The position numbers and the translations under genes were made by a program. From NCBI GenBank assembly GCA_036346395.1, contig CM070601.1:19341763-19405762 (forward strand): a DNA stretch of 64,000 bases. The letters run 5' to 3'. The notes under the pieces are model-generated. The model did no database searches. It saw only the letters and a program-made list of their open reading frames with translations, and had not been told where the DNA came from. Shown piece after piece: positions 1 to 11,888 of this stretch. Source of the DNA: Hsuehochloa calcarea (Eukaryota; Streptophyta; Magnoliopsida; Poales; Poaceae). Within the stretch, counting starts at the first letter, position 1. Every line of letters begins with the position of its first letter.

Positions 1-236
1 TTGTTTAGTAATTGCAGTTTAAGAACACTTAACCTAATGCAGTTTACAACTGAGTAGTATTTAAGCCGTCGAAGTCTTGTAAAAGGATCATTCGGAATTT
101 TGTTGCTAAAAGCAAACCCTAGTAACCTCACCTCTCGTTCTTCTCATTCGCATCCATTTTCTCTACTTCCCAAATCTGATTTGCTTCTGTGAAGGAGGAG
201 AAATCTGGAGTCGATTCTCCTAGGATCTGACAGACC

Positions 237-338
237 ATGGTCCACAGCGGTAGCTACTACCACGAGGATGGGCAGGAGAAGGAAGGCAAGGAGGATGAGG
301 TGGTCGTGGATCTGGAGTGCATTTGTGACACGACGTAG
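237..338 (+). CDS. Possible 33-codon small ORF or truncated gene 5' end
   Basis: An ATG in a fair initiation context (CAGACCATGG) follows a CT-rich, 5'UTR-like leader that includes AAACCCTAG at about 116-123. It opens a 33-codon frame rich in Glu, Lys and Asp that ends in TAG. I recognise no family. It could be the first exon of a gene truncated by downstream repeat DNA, a real micro-ORF, or chance. No downstream exon was found before the next gene. Confidence 0.2.
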   Translation: MVHSGSYYHEDGQEKEGKEDEVVVDLECICDTT

Positions 339-499
339 TCTTTTAGTTCGGGGTTGGGATTGGGATTGGACACTTCCTGTTTTTTTCCCCTCGTCTCATC
401 TCTTCAATGGCGAGCACAGCGGCCGATATGCCCAGGCAGCCTTATTCGTTTGGGGCATAGAGAGAGACGAGAAGCAGGAGGCACAAGAAGAGAAATAGG

Positions 500-735
500 G
501 AATTTTGTGGTTTTTTTCTCCAATCCAATTAAAGCGACATGTCAACAAGATCGTATCCACGTGGACACCACTTAGGTGTGAAACCACCCTGGTACCAGTC
601 AAGGGGGTTAAATAACCTGGTATTGATAGTTGAGGGGGGTTGGATGTCCGGTTTTGTAATTCAAGATTGATTTTTGAACTTTCGCAAAAGTTCATAGGTG
701 TAAAATAGACTTTTTTTTTCCTTTGGCTTTATAGC
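500..735. repeat. Probable interspersed-repeat tail
   Basis: This non-coding stretch (a GTGTGAAACCACC segment, then a GTAAAATAGAC segment before an oligo-T run) resembles the end of a common rice interspersed repeat as I remember it. That is memory, not a database match. Neither terminal repeats nor a target-site duplication could be found. The rest of 1-1144 holds no other gene; its right part (about 800-1144) is probably the 3' UTR of the minus-strand gene that follows. Confidence 0.3.
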
Positions 736-1144
736 AGGCAGAATGGTTTCGTTGCAACAGCCAGACCCGCCAAACTTTCTACAGTATACCCAATATTATT
801 CCAAACTAAACCTGAATTTGACAACATGTTTAAGTTACGAGACAGCCGTTGTTGCTGCAAATCCACAAGATATTGCAGGTGTTTCCCTTACAGATGTACA
901 ATGTACAAACTACAACAATATATTTATTCTAGAAAAATGAGAAAAGGTACTGTACTCCGGTGGGGGTCAAAGAAAAAAGGAAATGATGTAACAGATGCTG
1001 TAAGTACTAAGTAATGTATCCCCAAATAAAAATTTCCACCCCTCGCTACCCAAGAGTGAGGCTCAATCTGGTAGCAAACTTCTTTCACTGTATTTAAGCC
1101 TATACGTTCATGTACTTTGAAGCCACCGTGAAGTAACAAAATCA

Positions 1145-4100
1145 CTAGGTCGGGCCACTCGATTGGTTGCTGCTGCTGTCATCCAAATTGTGCTCTACTT
1201 CTGTTCCATCGCCCTCTAACTGTGACATTTCGGGTGGTGTGGTGACCTCAGCAGAAGGAAGCTGTTCTTTACTCTTTTGTATTCCAGTGTATCGGGCAAG
1301 ATCAACCCATTGCTACAGCAAACAGAATAGTCAGTGAGGACACATGGGGCAGAAGTACTACAATGTGTTACTTGTGTAACATATCAGCTTTAACTGCTTC
1401 AAAACCTCACTGGATTCCTAAGAGAGCATAGAAGCACTATTCCATAAATTAAGAAAGTTTGAAAATTTGAGAAATTGACAGAGGAGAAACAGCTTCAAGA
1501 AGATAAACTTAGTTAAAATGGACTGATGGCGATCACCTCACTGTATATCAGAAAATGTAGCTTCGGATGACAGTTGAACTAGCAACACTATATGAACTAC
1601 TTGAAAAATATGAAATGGAAAATACAAACTATCAGAGAGGAGGGCAATGAAGCCTGGCCGGAGCACGCATGTTGGAGCGGTACTTCAACTGAATGGTCAT
1701 TGAATTGCTAGGTCGCTATGTTGTGATTCATTCTGTAGTAGTCCAATCACCTAACTTGGTTTAGCCGGACTTGGTTTAGCCGGACGAGCCTGCTGGATTG
1801 CAAGGTGTGGATGTACTGATCCTTTTATCCTCAATGAAATGCGGACAAGCTTTTTGTGTGTCCTCGAAAAAAATCAATGACCTTTCTCTTGTCCAGTTTC
1901 TGGTTTCACTCATTACAAAAGGTTATGTTTGCTTAGTTTAAATAGGTTTAGTGCACTATACCAACAGTACCAAACATACCCAGAGAACTAGAGAGATGCA
2001 GAAAGTGTCCAACCTGTGTTCCCCAGTATGAGTTGACCGTTCTTGCTACAAAGGACAACAGGCTAGCAAGAAGTGGCTGATTGTAGTAAGTCGCCAGGCT
2101 CTCTCCTAGACGATGCTCCACTAAGCCAGCAATGACCTTCCACACAATTATTAAAGAAATTAGATAAACTGTTCTTAAAAAAAAGAAAAAAGAAAAGCCG
2201 TAATGTGAATTTAGTAAATAGTTTCCAAGAATAACGTGTTGCATTGGCCAAGTTGTTGATTACAAAATCATTTCCACAAGATCAAATTTCCATGAGGTGG
2301 TCCTCAACCAGTTTCTAGATATTAGTTATGGTTGGACCAAAAAGGAGCCAGGTTTTCCTGAAACTGACCAAAACTGGTTCTATTTTTAAAATTTTGATCA
2401 TTTCCTACTTCTAAAGAATAACTTCGAATGAGTTTAAGTGCAAAATTAGTTCTACAATGTACCAAAATCATTGGGGGAATATACACAAATCAGTAAAACT
2501 CGGTGTAGATCATTTTTACATATAGATGAACAGGCCAATATAGCAGGACCCACTAGTCCACTACCAATTCTGGAGCACTGGTTGCAAATAAGCAAGAGAA
2601 TGCTTCACTTTGTCATTGAGCTGAGGCCTCAATTCAGAGAAGGTTAGTTACATGCAGTACATCTCAACAATTGCTAACTTATACAACTCAAAAGTTAAAC
2701 ATAACTAATGAGGGATGATGACAGTTCCTGTCACTCAGGCAGAAAGAAGACTTTTGGGCTAGAGGTTCCGTAACAATAATACATGGAGGCCCTTTAATTG
2801 AAAGTAAGTAGGTTATTTCAAATTTCAGTAAGCTACCTGATACCGCAAATTTGCTGATGTTCCAAGAAAGCAACTATAGACAGCTGCTGACTTCCAGATT
2901 GGAGATCTCTTCCGTCCTGCTTCCACATTGTCTGAAGGTTTCAGCACTCCTCGGGCAGCATACAGGACATCTGAGGAAACTCCAGCCCCAACGCTAGAAA
3001 TAAATCCAACACTAGCAAGTTTCAAACCACCAATTAACACTGCCGCAACTCTCTGGTTCATGTTCCAATTCTGACCCATGATACTCTTTTGGAATGCATT
3101 GTCTGGCAAAGATCCTAAAAGGCCTTTGACAAACTCCAAACTCTGACCAGAACCATCATCGGCATAAGAAAGGACAGAAATAGTAGGAGCAGGAAGCCAC
3201 ACTGTAAAGAAATCAACAACAGAGCCTCTAATTGTATCGGTCAGGACATAGTCAATTTCTTCAAAAAAACGTCCTTTCCGTCTTTCATACTGCGCTAGTA
3301 GAGTGGTTGTTATTGATATAGCCTCTTCAATAGCTAATCTCTGAAGGAATTTGGGGTCTGCCAGCAATCTTTCCCGGAAACCCTGTGGAAGTTAGTTGAT
3401 TTAAATGAGGTTCGGTACAATGAAGTCATATTTAAATATGAACAGCTTCCAATAGTTCTTCTGTTTCCTTTTTTAGGTGAATATTTATTCTGTTTCTAAA
3501 TCAAGGAATCCGCATTCTTCAAAGAGCAGTATTCAGAAACATCAATTAGATAAACTGATAAGATCAAGGGAAAGGACTAGGGAGAATAACAAAAAATAAT
3601 AGAATAGTTTCTTACTTGGAATCGATGAATCAGTTCAGCCATAACAGGGTATTTCTCAAGGTCAAAAAAGTTCTGCAATATCTCAGGAGAAACAACACCA
3701 AGATCTATTCCTTTCTGAAGATCCTGCAATATTTCAGTGCAAGAGTTTCATTAGCTAAATCAAAGCAAAATATGGCACTGCCAGAATAGAGACATTTTGG
3801 TGACACAAGTATTTTCCTGTACTGAGTAATGAGAAACATTTTATTAGCTGTCCTGTATCAAAATATGGTACTGTTTTATGACCCATTCCTGGAAGTAAAT
3901 GATCCAGAAGAAACCCTAGTATAACCCCGAAATTAAATATTGCAGGAAATCAGCATGCTTTCTTTCCAAATCATTGTCATGTCAGGACTCAGGATTTCAC
4001 CTTTTTTCCACCTGAAAATAGTACAATAGGATCTCTAGCAACCAACAATAACTAGTAGATCACTGGTCATGGCTACTTCCATTAAATACACAATTTGTTG

Positions 4101-6976
4101 GTTGTACTCAAAAGCTTCGTGACAACAGGAAGTTAACAAGCAATAGGCCAGAAGAAAGAACAAGCAGCAAACCTGAGGTAAAGCTTCAGGCCTCCTACCA
4201 GCAGCATTCATAACTCGAGCAATTTCGGCACGATCAAAGCAATTTCTACTGCAAGGTTTAGCCGCTGAATACCATAAGAAATCAGCAACTGGGATTTCAC
4301 CTTCCCTCCTTATACCTTGTCTCTCAGGATCAAGTAGTACGACAACTTGGTCTTTCTTTGGCATCTTTTTAGATATTCTGGCAGGAACACCAATTCCTCG
4401 CGACCCATATATAACATGGCTCGCACCCGTTACAACTATTAGCATCCCTGAAGGATCTCCATCATTAAGTTCTTTCATTATTATCTGGGACATGGTATAA
4501 TCATCAACTACTCTTGCCTGTGCCGATAAATATGAACTAGGACCAAAAGGGGAGTCACGAGATGATGAAATCTTGTCTATCAATGACCGGCCTGACATAG
4601 ACGAAAAGCCAGAAATGAAGCCCGAGCCTGCTGGAGGGGCATACGCTTCTCTTTTTGCTTTGGAAAGACCTCTAATCCCCTCTGCTTGGACAGTTCTTTT
4701 CACCTGCTCAAGAAAGAAACATAATATTCTACAAAGCGGGCTGTAATGGAAATTAGAAGCATATAAATTCATAAAATAAATTATGGAACACAAAGTCATA
4801 CATTCAACAGAATGCACATCATAAATCATAACATTATAGAAGCAAACTGTATCTTGATTCTGTAGAATGATGGCCTTTCGTTAGTTTGTGCTAAATTGTC
4901 CAGATACTCAATCATGCCGTTATATGTAGCAAGCTGCAAAGAGACTGATTCATGTGATGTGGCATTACAATTGCAATGTAAAGCATGAAGTCTAGTTTCA
5001 AGACATATATATTGAGGAAAAACTTTGCCAGGTGTCAAGCATTAGAAAACTTGAATTACTGGTGCAGCATGGTGTTGATAAAAAAGGGTTCAAATTTATA
5101 GACAGTTAATAGAAGCTAGAAGCTATAAAATCACCTCAAGTGGAGTTCCACAAGCAACCAGCTTAATTCCAGTATCACGACAGTAATTTAGAAGAGGTTC
5201 GTACTCCTGCCAGCGCTCTGGTGGCCAGTGCAACGTGTACAACTTTAAGATGCTGCCATCAATCCTACATAAAGCATAAGCTTGTCAAAAATTATTAAAG
5301 GGAAGTATTTGAGTCATAGTTACCAGAAACGGGGTTCGTCCGAGTCGCGGTACGGGATTCAGGTTCATAGTCCGCCATTTTTTCTTCCAATTTCCACTAT
5401 GAACACGAACCCCGTACCCTAAACTGTTTCGGGTTCGACGAATCCGGTCCACGATTCACGGGGTTTTATAGCGAATCCGGTAACTATGGTTTGAGCTCTT
5501 GCTAAAAAATGCATTTTCCTTTATAGAAAACAGACCTTTTCAGCAAGATAAAATCAATGCTATGATTCAACTAAACTTTGTCTGCATTGAAATCCTATAC
5601 TTTTATTTGCGACGGGAATACTACACTACTAATTAGCAGACAGGAAAAAAGCTCTCTTGTTGCTACGATAATGTTAGGTTGTCAAGGAACAAAGGATACC
5701 TAACTTATTGGATCTATTAAACAGATACCAAGTTTACTTCATCTAATAAAATAAACATTGTGAAGTGAATAGACTAACCCGGTTGAATGGTATGATTATA
5801 CGTCTATAATGCGCTATATTTCCCAGAACATATAGAAAAGGTATATAAAACTTAGCCTCAAGGCCCTCAACCTGACTATACAAGCCCACTACATCAATGC
5901 TATTCTTTTGGCTCTTCTCAAGGAAAAGTCATAGATTTTTTTTTTGAAGGAAACAGTTATAATTTCACCACACAGTATGACAGGCACTCCTTGTAAACTC
6001 TTAAGGTCCCGATTGGACCCGTCAATTTTGTAGGATTCTTGCTAGAGTTGTATCGTTTCCTGTGAAATTCCCACCAAATTTCTATGTTACAAACAGGCCC
6101 TAACAGTAGCCCCTTCTTTACATGTTGCCTTTGGATCCTAAATTCCTAATCTACTGGCACACCATTTCTCCGAAACACTAATCTACTGACATACTATAAT
6201 ATTTTGTTGAGACTATTGGCATATCAATGTATCATGATATGAACCCATCATCAATAACAAGTTAACAACAGAGCTAAATTTCTCACTACTTCACAACATG
6301 CAACCAGTTAGAACTTGTTCTTCTCGGAACAATTGTTTGGATAACTTCAGTAAGCGAAAAAGGAGAGTTGAGAACAGCAGAACCTTCCGTCCATGAACTG
6401 GTCGAGCTGCTGCTGGAGGTCGCATGGGAACGCCTCGAGCGCGAGCGCCACGCCCCTCCCGGTCTCCGTACATCGGCCCGCGAGGCCCTTCACGATCTCG
6501 AGCTCGAGCACGCGGTCGTCGGGGTCGGGCACGAGCTCAGCCTCTCCTAGGTACACCACCCTAGCGACCGTCAGCTTCTCCCACACCCGCCCCCTTGCAT
6601 CCCTCCCCACCGCCTCCGGCTCCCCGATGACCGTCGCGTCGTACACCCTCGACATTGCCGACTCGTCGAGCTCCACCTCCTCCTCCGCAGGGTGCGGTGT
6701 GGAGGGAGTTGACGAGTCGGTGGGCGGCGGCGGGGGGGCCGCGTATTCATCGGCGGCGGCGGAGGGGAGGGGGTGGAGGATGGCGGAGGCGGCGGCGAGC
6801 GAGGGGACGAGGAGGAGGAAGTCGCGGCGGGAGGATGAGGAGACGGATACGTTGCGGCGGGGGGAGGAGGAGGCGGCGGCGGTGAGGAGTTTGGTGGTGC
6901 AGGAGCGGGAGCGGGAGCGGGGAGAGGGGAGGAGCGGTTTGATGGAGGCGGCGTTGTGGGACGGCGCCTGGGACAT
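1145..6976 (-). CDS. RER5/6: RETICULATA-RELATED 5/6-like chloroplast protein (DUF399 + DUF3411)
   Basis: Seven exons join in frame to 732 codons: 6976-6384, 5264-5135, 4703-4173, 3723-3616, 3382-2837, 2136-2014 and 1312-1145. All introns have GT-AG ends. Residues 1-75 look like a bipartite plastid transit peptide: a Ser/Arg-rich start, then SSRRDFLLLVPSL, a hydrophobic stretch and an Ala-rich cleavage region. Residues ~100-400 match the ChaN/Tiki-type DUF399 domain (VVTGASHVIYGSRG, LLDPERQ, NCFDRAEIARVMNAAGRR). Residues ~455-680 match the RETICULATA DUF3411 domain (GFRERLLADPKFL, GSVVDFFTVWLPAP, GTSANLRYQVIAGL, NSYWGTQQW) with membrane-prone segments. This two-domain order is that of Arabidopsis RER5/RER6, plastid membrane proteins linked to leaf mesophyll development; the biochemical role is unknown. 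The acidic tail ends in TAG. Intron 1 carries two small foldback elements. Family assignment is strong; paralogue number is not settled. Confidence 0.93.
5314..5489. mobile_element. 176-bp foldback element (MITE) in RER intron 1
   Basis: The ends are near-perfect 11-bp inverted repeats (TCATAGTTACC on the left, GGTAACTATGG on the right). They are flanked by an exact 6-bp direct repeat TTTGAG at 5308-5313 and 5490-5495. Inside, a second imperfect inverted repeat (about 5350-5371 against 5397-5418, GGTACGGG/CCCGTACC arms) gives a hairpin. It has no coding capacity. The superfamily is unclear because a 6-bp duplication is not diagnostic. Confidence 0.7.
6005..6100. mobile_element. Tourist-like 96-bp MITE remnant in RER intron 1
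   Basis: The segment is flanked by TAA at 6002-6004 and 6101-6103. Its ends, GGTCCCGATTGG and CAAACAGGCCC, are imperfect inverted repeats. A TAA/TTA duplication and a GGSCC terminus fit PIF/Harbinger-derived Tourist elements. The repeats are weak (about 10 of 15 positions). Confidence 0.45.
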
Positions 6977-7849
6977 TTTCGCGGCTGGGTTCGAGTTCTG
7001 CTACGTGTTTCCAGCAGCAGGAGCAACGATCTTTGTGCGTTTTTCCTCTCTTTTTTACCCTCTGCTGGATAGAGTCGCCTTTTATTTTGTGACGGTAGAA
7101 TTTCGAGTTTGCACACTACATTGGTGCAAGAAAAACTTTGATCGGCCTGATTACGCAGCTACCATCCACTTATCCAGCCATCTACATCGACAAGATTTGC
7201 ACACAAAAAGATGAGAGAAGAAGGGTGAAGATAACAAACACTGGTAATCACGGTTGAGTGGCAAGACCATCTGCCCTGAAAAAACACCGGTAGCGCAAGG
7301 CAAAACATCAGAAAAAAAGTCGACAAGTCGACAGGAGAAACGATGCTTACGTGTGTGGATAAGCAAAAGATACCAGCCACTAGCTCCACAGCCAGCCCAG
7401 CCCAGTCCGCAACGTGTGAAAAGTGGGCTTTGTTGTATCTACCACGTGGGTATTATCATTAAAAAAAATCTAATTGTGTTCTGAACTAGTCTTAGACCAG
7501 TAACTATTTTATACAAAAAAAATATTAATAAAATATAATCTATTTACCGATTTAACTAAAAAGATATCAAAATAATAAATAGTAATAATAACTGAACTTT
7601 ATGGTCGATGTTTACTTAACTTGCCACGCAGAACTAAAAAAAATAAATAAACTCTTGCAGCGGAACGAAAAAACTTAGAAATGTCAATCAACATGCCCAC
7701 AGACAATCGAGTGGAGAATGCATCCTAAAAGTTTTCATAAAACTCTTGTCCATAGAACTTTTGAGCCGTTTGATATTCTTCAATTGGGTAGAAAAATTTG
7801 AAGTCGTGAGCACATAAAATACTCAACAAGTTGTAGGGAAATAATACAC
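6977..7849. other. RER upstream region and gene-free DNA
   Basis: The first ~150 bp should hold the minus-strand 5' UTR and core promoter of the RER5/6-like gene; no clear TATA box was fixed. The rest is AT-rich, with no recognisable coding region or repeat boundary. Confidence 0.4.
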
Positions 7850-8256
7850 AATTAATATTCATGTCAGGCTTGAACAAACGATTAGTTGTATTGTTCTTTT
7901 GCAGAAAGCATTATTAACGATAAATACGGTAAATAGATTGAAATGTGTAATTGAACAGAATAGTAAATAAATAAATAAACAATTGCTTTAAAACTACCAG
8001 TGAACTTCACATTCACTTTTCAACCAAACCAATGAGTGAACTCTCCATTCACCAAACGACTATCATATTTATCAAGTGAACATAACATTCACACCCTGAC
8101 ACATTTTATAAAGAAACTCTACCTCTCGTGTGAAATCCCCGAGTACATCTATGACCGCGGACACAGCTGTTTAAACAATTTTAACTATGCAGATATTGTA
8201 CAGATTTACCCATAAGAAATAAATCAACTTATAATGTTCGTACACACACTTCTGCA
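7850..8256 (-). repeat. Degenerate LTR fragment, interrupted by the hAT insertion
   Basis: Read on the minus strand, this matches the interior of the inverted solo LTR at 10300-10620. Both share the CTCGTGTGAAAT..CCGAG segment, a GAGGACGCGG-type segment and an AAACA/TTAAC stretch before the pyrimidine-rich part. It stops at the hAT target site (CTTCTGCA), and similar sequence seems to resume at 15133-15341. It is the oldest layer of the nest. The left boundary is uncertain. Confidence 0.55.
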
Positions 8257-8751
8257 TAGGGGTGAAAACGAATCAGATAAGTTTCGACCGATTCGGACGA
8301 AAACGAATACAGATTTTTTTGTCGAAAAAGAATACGAATACGGTAGCTCTACTATCCGTCGAATACGAATGTGGATTATCTGGACTATGCCAAGGCTGGA
8401 TATCCAGCAATTCAGCCCAGCACTAGCAATCCTCCGGCCCAAGAAGGAAAGATTGGAGGGTGGGCTGGTGTAACATCCCAAATTTTCAATACTGATTAAA
8501 AAAACTTAAATATTTTCTTAGAATTTCTGGACTTTAAAAAGATTTTCCCTAATTATTTTAAAGGCAAAATAATTTATTTGCAAATCTAAGTACCAATGTT
8601 AAGTTAAAAATATTTTATTTAAGTCCAAAATATCTCAGGGAACTTCTGTTAATTTTTCCATAATCTTTGAGCTCTATTTGCTATTTCTAAAAGGCTTAAG
8701 TAAATTGTTTCCAAATTCTGGGAATTCTAAACAGTCCTAAAAACAAAAATC

Positions 8752-8756
<5 letters not shown>

Positions 8757-8783
<27 letters not shown>
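8757..8783. repeat. (GT)n microsatellite
   Basis: A pure GT dinucleotide tract of about 13 units lies in the outer solo LTR. Confidence 0.95.
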
Positions 8784-9858
8784 GAGCCAGAACTGGACTA
8801 CTTTTTCTTCCCCATTTTTCCCCACTAAAGCTCCTGCGCTGCTCCTCTTTCTTTAATCCCCAAACGAGCTTCACCACCGCGCCTCCTCCTCCACCTCTAG
8901 CCAACCCTATGCCCGTCACCGCTCGTGCGCCACGTCACCGTGCGCCCCTCCTCCTCCTCTCTCCATTTCTCCCACTCTCCCTTTTCGTCTCCCTCTATTT
9001 TCGTTGCCTTCCGCCATTGAAGCTCCTCGGCCGCGAGCTTCTTCTTCGGTGAGTTCGCCGCCGCCAAAGGTTCTTCGTCACCCCCGTCGACACCCTCGGC
9101 CACCGTGACCCATTTTTCTCCCGCCTCCACCCTCGCCACCGGTTGTCTGTGCACCTTTAGCTGCCGAAGAGGTGAGCACCACCTTCCCCTCGCTCTCCTC
9201 TTTCTAACGCATCTCTCGTCGCCGCTGGAGCACCGAGCCGCCACCGAGCCCCTTCTTCCCCGCCTCCGGCCAGAGCACCTCCCCCTCGATCTCTCTCTCC
9301 GGTGACACCCTTGTCCCTCTAGCCACGTCACCATGTGCGCCACCTCTTCCTCTTCCATTTCCCCAGTTTTTCCCTTCTCTCTCGCCCTCTCCTCGCCGAA
9401 AACATGATTTTGCCGCCGCCGACCGAAGCCCTCTTCGCCGCCTCTAGCGCCGCCGTCCGTGGGTCTCTGGCGACATGGTCCACACCATCGGCACTGCCTC
9501 ATTGCGTTCTACCCCAAGCTCCCTTCGCTTTGGATGAAACCCTACCGGAGCCCCCGCGCCGCCTTCGACCGCCACCGCTTTTCCCTTCCACCGCCGACCA
9601 TCTCCTTGTGCCTCGCTGCCGAAACTGCAAGCACTAGGTTCGCCTCGCTCCTACCTTCCTTTTCGTACCCTAACCAAGCCTCGCCGTGGCACGTAGCCCC
9701 GGCAAGCTCCGCGCCCGAGCCGCCGCTGTCCTCTGGCCAACGTGGACGCCTGCATCAGCACCACCAGGCGCCAGCTCACTGCCAAGTGGCGCCATGTCAC
9801 CGCCTTCGACCAGGTGGCAGCCCCATGCCAGCCAAGTCACTACTTGTGTGGCAGCCGC

Positions 9859-11888
9859 TGTCGGGACCCAAATATGTAAATTTGGACCCTCTGTGTATTC
9901 TACATTAGTCCAAGATCACGCTAGTGCACACAGTGTCAACATTGATGAAATATCAACTCCATACAATGAAATATTAAATAAACGAGTAATTTAAATAACA
10001 AATAACTATTGTGACCTTAAGGTCGAGTTTTACAATTATTAAGCGATGCAAGGCTGACAATAATGAAATAAACTACAGCGGAAACAAGTAAACTCCAGCG
10101 GACTCCCATCAATTTACCACAGGAGACTGACTGGGATCAATACCCTAACAATCAACCTTCTTAGAATTCTTCTTCAAAAACTGGTGACGACTCCTCCACT
10201 TCTGTTGATTTGTTTAGCAAGAGCGAGTACACACCGTACTCGCAAGTCATATCACAGAATGCAATTATACATGATGGCTTATTCCAAAGGAATGGCTTCT
10301 GTGGTTATTTTGCAGAAATGCAACGTTTGCAATTGAATATAAATAATAGATTGAAACGTAATTGAAAACAAATAAAGAATATCAATTTAACATTTGATTT
10401 CACAAAGGACACACAGTCTAATCAAGTTATTCACACAGTTGCACAAGCTATCTCACACAGCTGACCCTTCCCAATTGTTTTATGAAAATCTACCCCTCGT
10501 GTGAAATTTCCGAGCATGTCCATAACCGAGGACGCGGCTATTCGAATAGATTAGTTTAACACTCTGCAGAGGTTGTACACTTTACCCACACGATGAAATC
10601 AACCGGATCAGAGTTGATCACAACAAAACCTTTCATAAACTTCATCTCAAGCATTGACACTCCCGATGTGCTTTTCTGCCGGCCAACCGATACACACAGC
10701 GTTTGTTATGACACACATCGTTGGACAGGGATGCAGCGAACCGTCCCGCGATGTGATATATCACACCTTCAGCCCATCACACAGCTTAAATGCAACGGCG
10801 AACGGTGGCTCGCCGGCGAAAGGGAGTGGTATCAGGGGGTAGAGGGGATTATTGCGCACATGTGAGCACCGGTTTGAGCACCTGAGTTCGTCGGAAATGG
10901 CCGGCGGCGAGGTAGCCCCGGGTTTGTCGGACGGGGTCCCTGGTGGTGCTCCGGCGATGTGGAGAGGCTCAAGAGATAGAGGTGGCGACGACGGACTCAA
11001 CGGTGTGCTCGACAAAGATACGGCGGCAGAGATGGCGGTGCAATTCGACGAAGATGACACGCGGCCGAAAACCCTAAATGAGAGAATGCGGCGGCGCAAG
11101 GGCTCGGGAGGGGAGTTTGGGTGAGGGTTTCTGGTGCGGATGGCGGTGCGAAGCTCGGAGAGCTATATAAAGGGTCAAGGCGGGCTCGAGGTGGCGTAAC
11201 GGCGGCGGAGACCGAAACAACCCAAAAACGAAAAAACGAAGGAATAGGAGATTGAGGCGGATTCGAAATTTGAAAACGACCGGAACGAGTGCGGGAGAGA
11301 TAAAGCTTCTAGATGGCGTCATCCGCGCACAAAATCGGGGCCGTTTGCGCATTTGTCGGATGGAGCTCCAAGGTCCGAGAATGGCGGACGCGGGCGCTGG
11401 CTTCGCGGAGAAGAAGGCAGCTCGGAGACGATGGCCTCGGGCGGGCCCACCCATCAGCGGACGCGAGCGCACGCGCTCGAGCGACGGCGGTGATCTGAGC
11501 GTCCAACCCAATCGAACGGCCACAGATAGGGGTGCGGTGAGGTGGGCTGGCTAGCGTGGGAATAGTGTTGGGCTTCGGCCCAACACTGTTCCGAAGAATT
11601 AAATTTGAATTTTCTTTTTAGAAACTCCAGAAAATGTAAATAGCAATTAGAAAATGGCAAATGATCTTGAAAAATTCCAAAAAATTCTAGAAAATATATC
11701 CAAGCATATAGAATCCAAATAAAATAAGTTTGGTCATTGATGATGTTGGGATTAAGCACATTAAATTATTTTGTCATGAATGCCTATAATAAGCTTTTAA
11801 ATTTAAATTCAAATAAAATGCAAATGGTGAGATTTCCAACTAGCAACTAAGTAGAAAATTTTCAAAGACCAAAAGTTGGGATGTTACA
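9859..11888 (-). mobile_element. Inner solo LTR, inverted, 2030 bp
   Basis: On the plus strand it starts TGTCGGGACCC and ends GGGATGTTACA; on its own strand it starts TGTAACATCCC and ends GGGTCCCGACA. Exact 5-bp duplications GCCGC lie at 9854-9858 and 11889-11893. It has no internal retroviral genes. It carries the same palindromic LTR block in inverted orientation at 10513-10590 (TTCGAATAG, CTCTGCAGAG). It inserted into the outer solo LTR after that element was in place. Confidence 0.88.

Noticed and set aside
6393..7214. 273-codon frame on the plus strand
   Set aside because: Antisense to exon 1 of the RER5/6-like gene, which has a recognised product on the minus strand.
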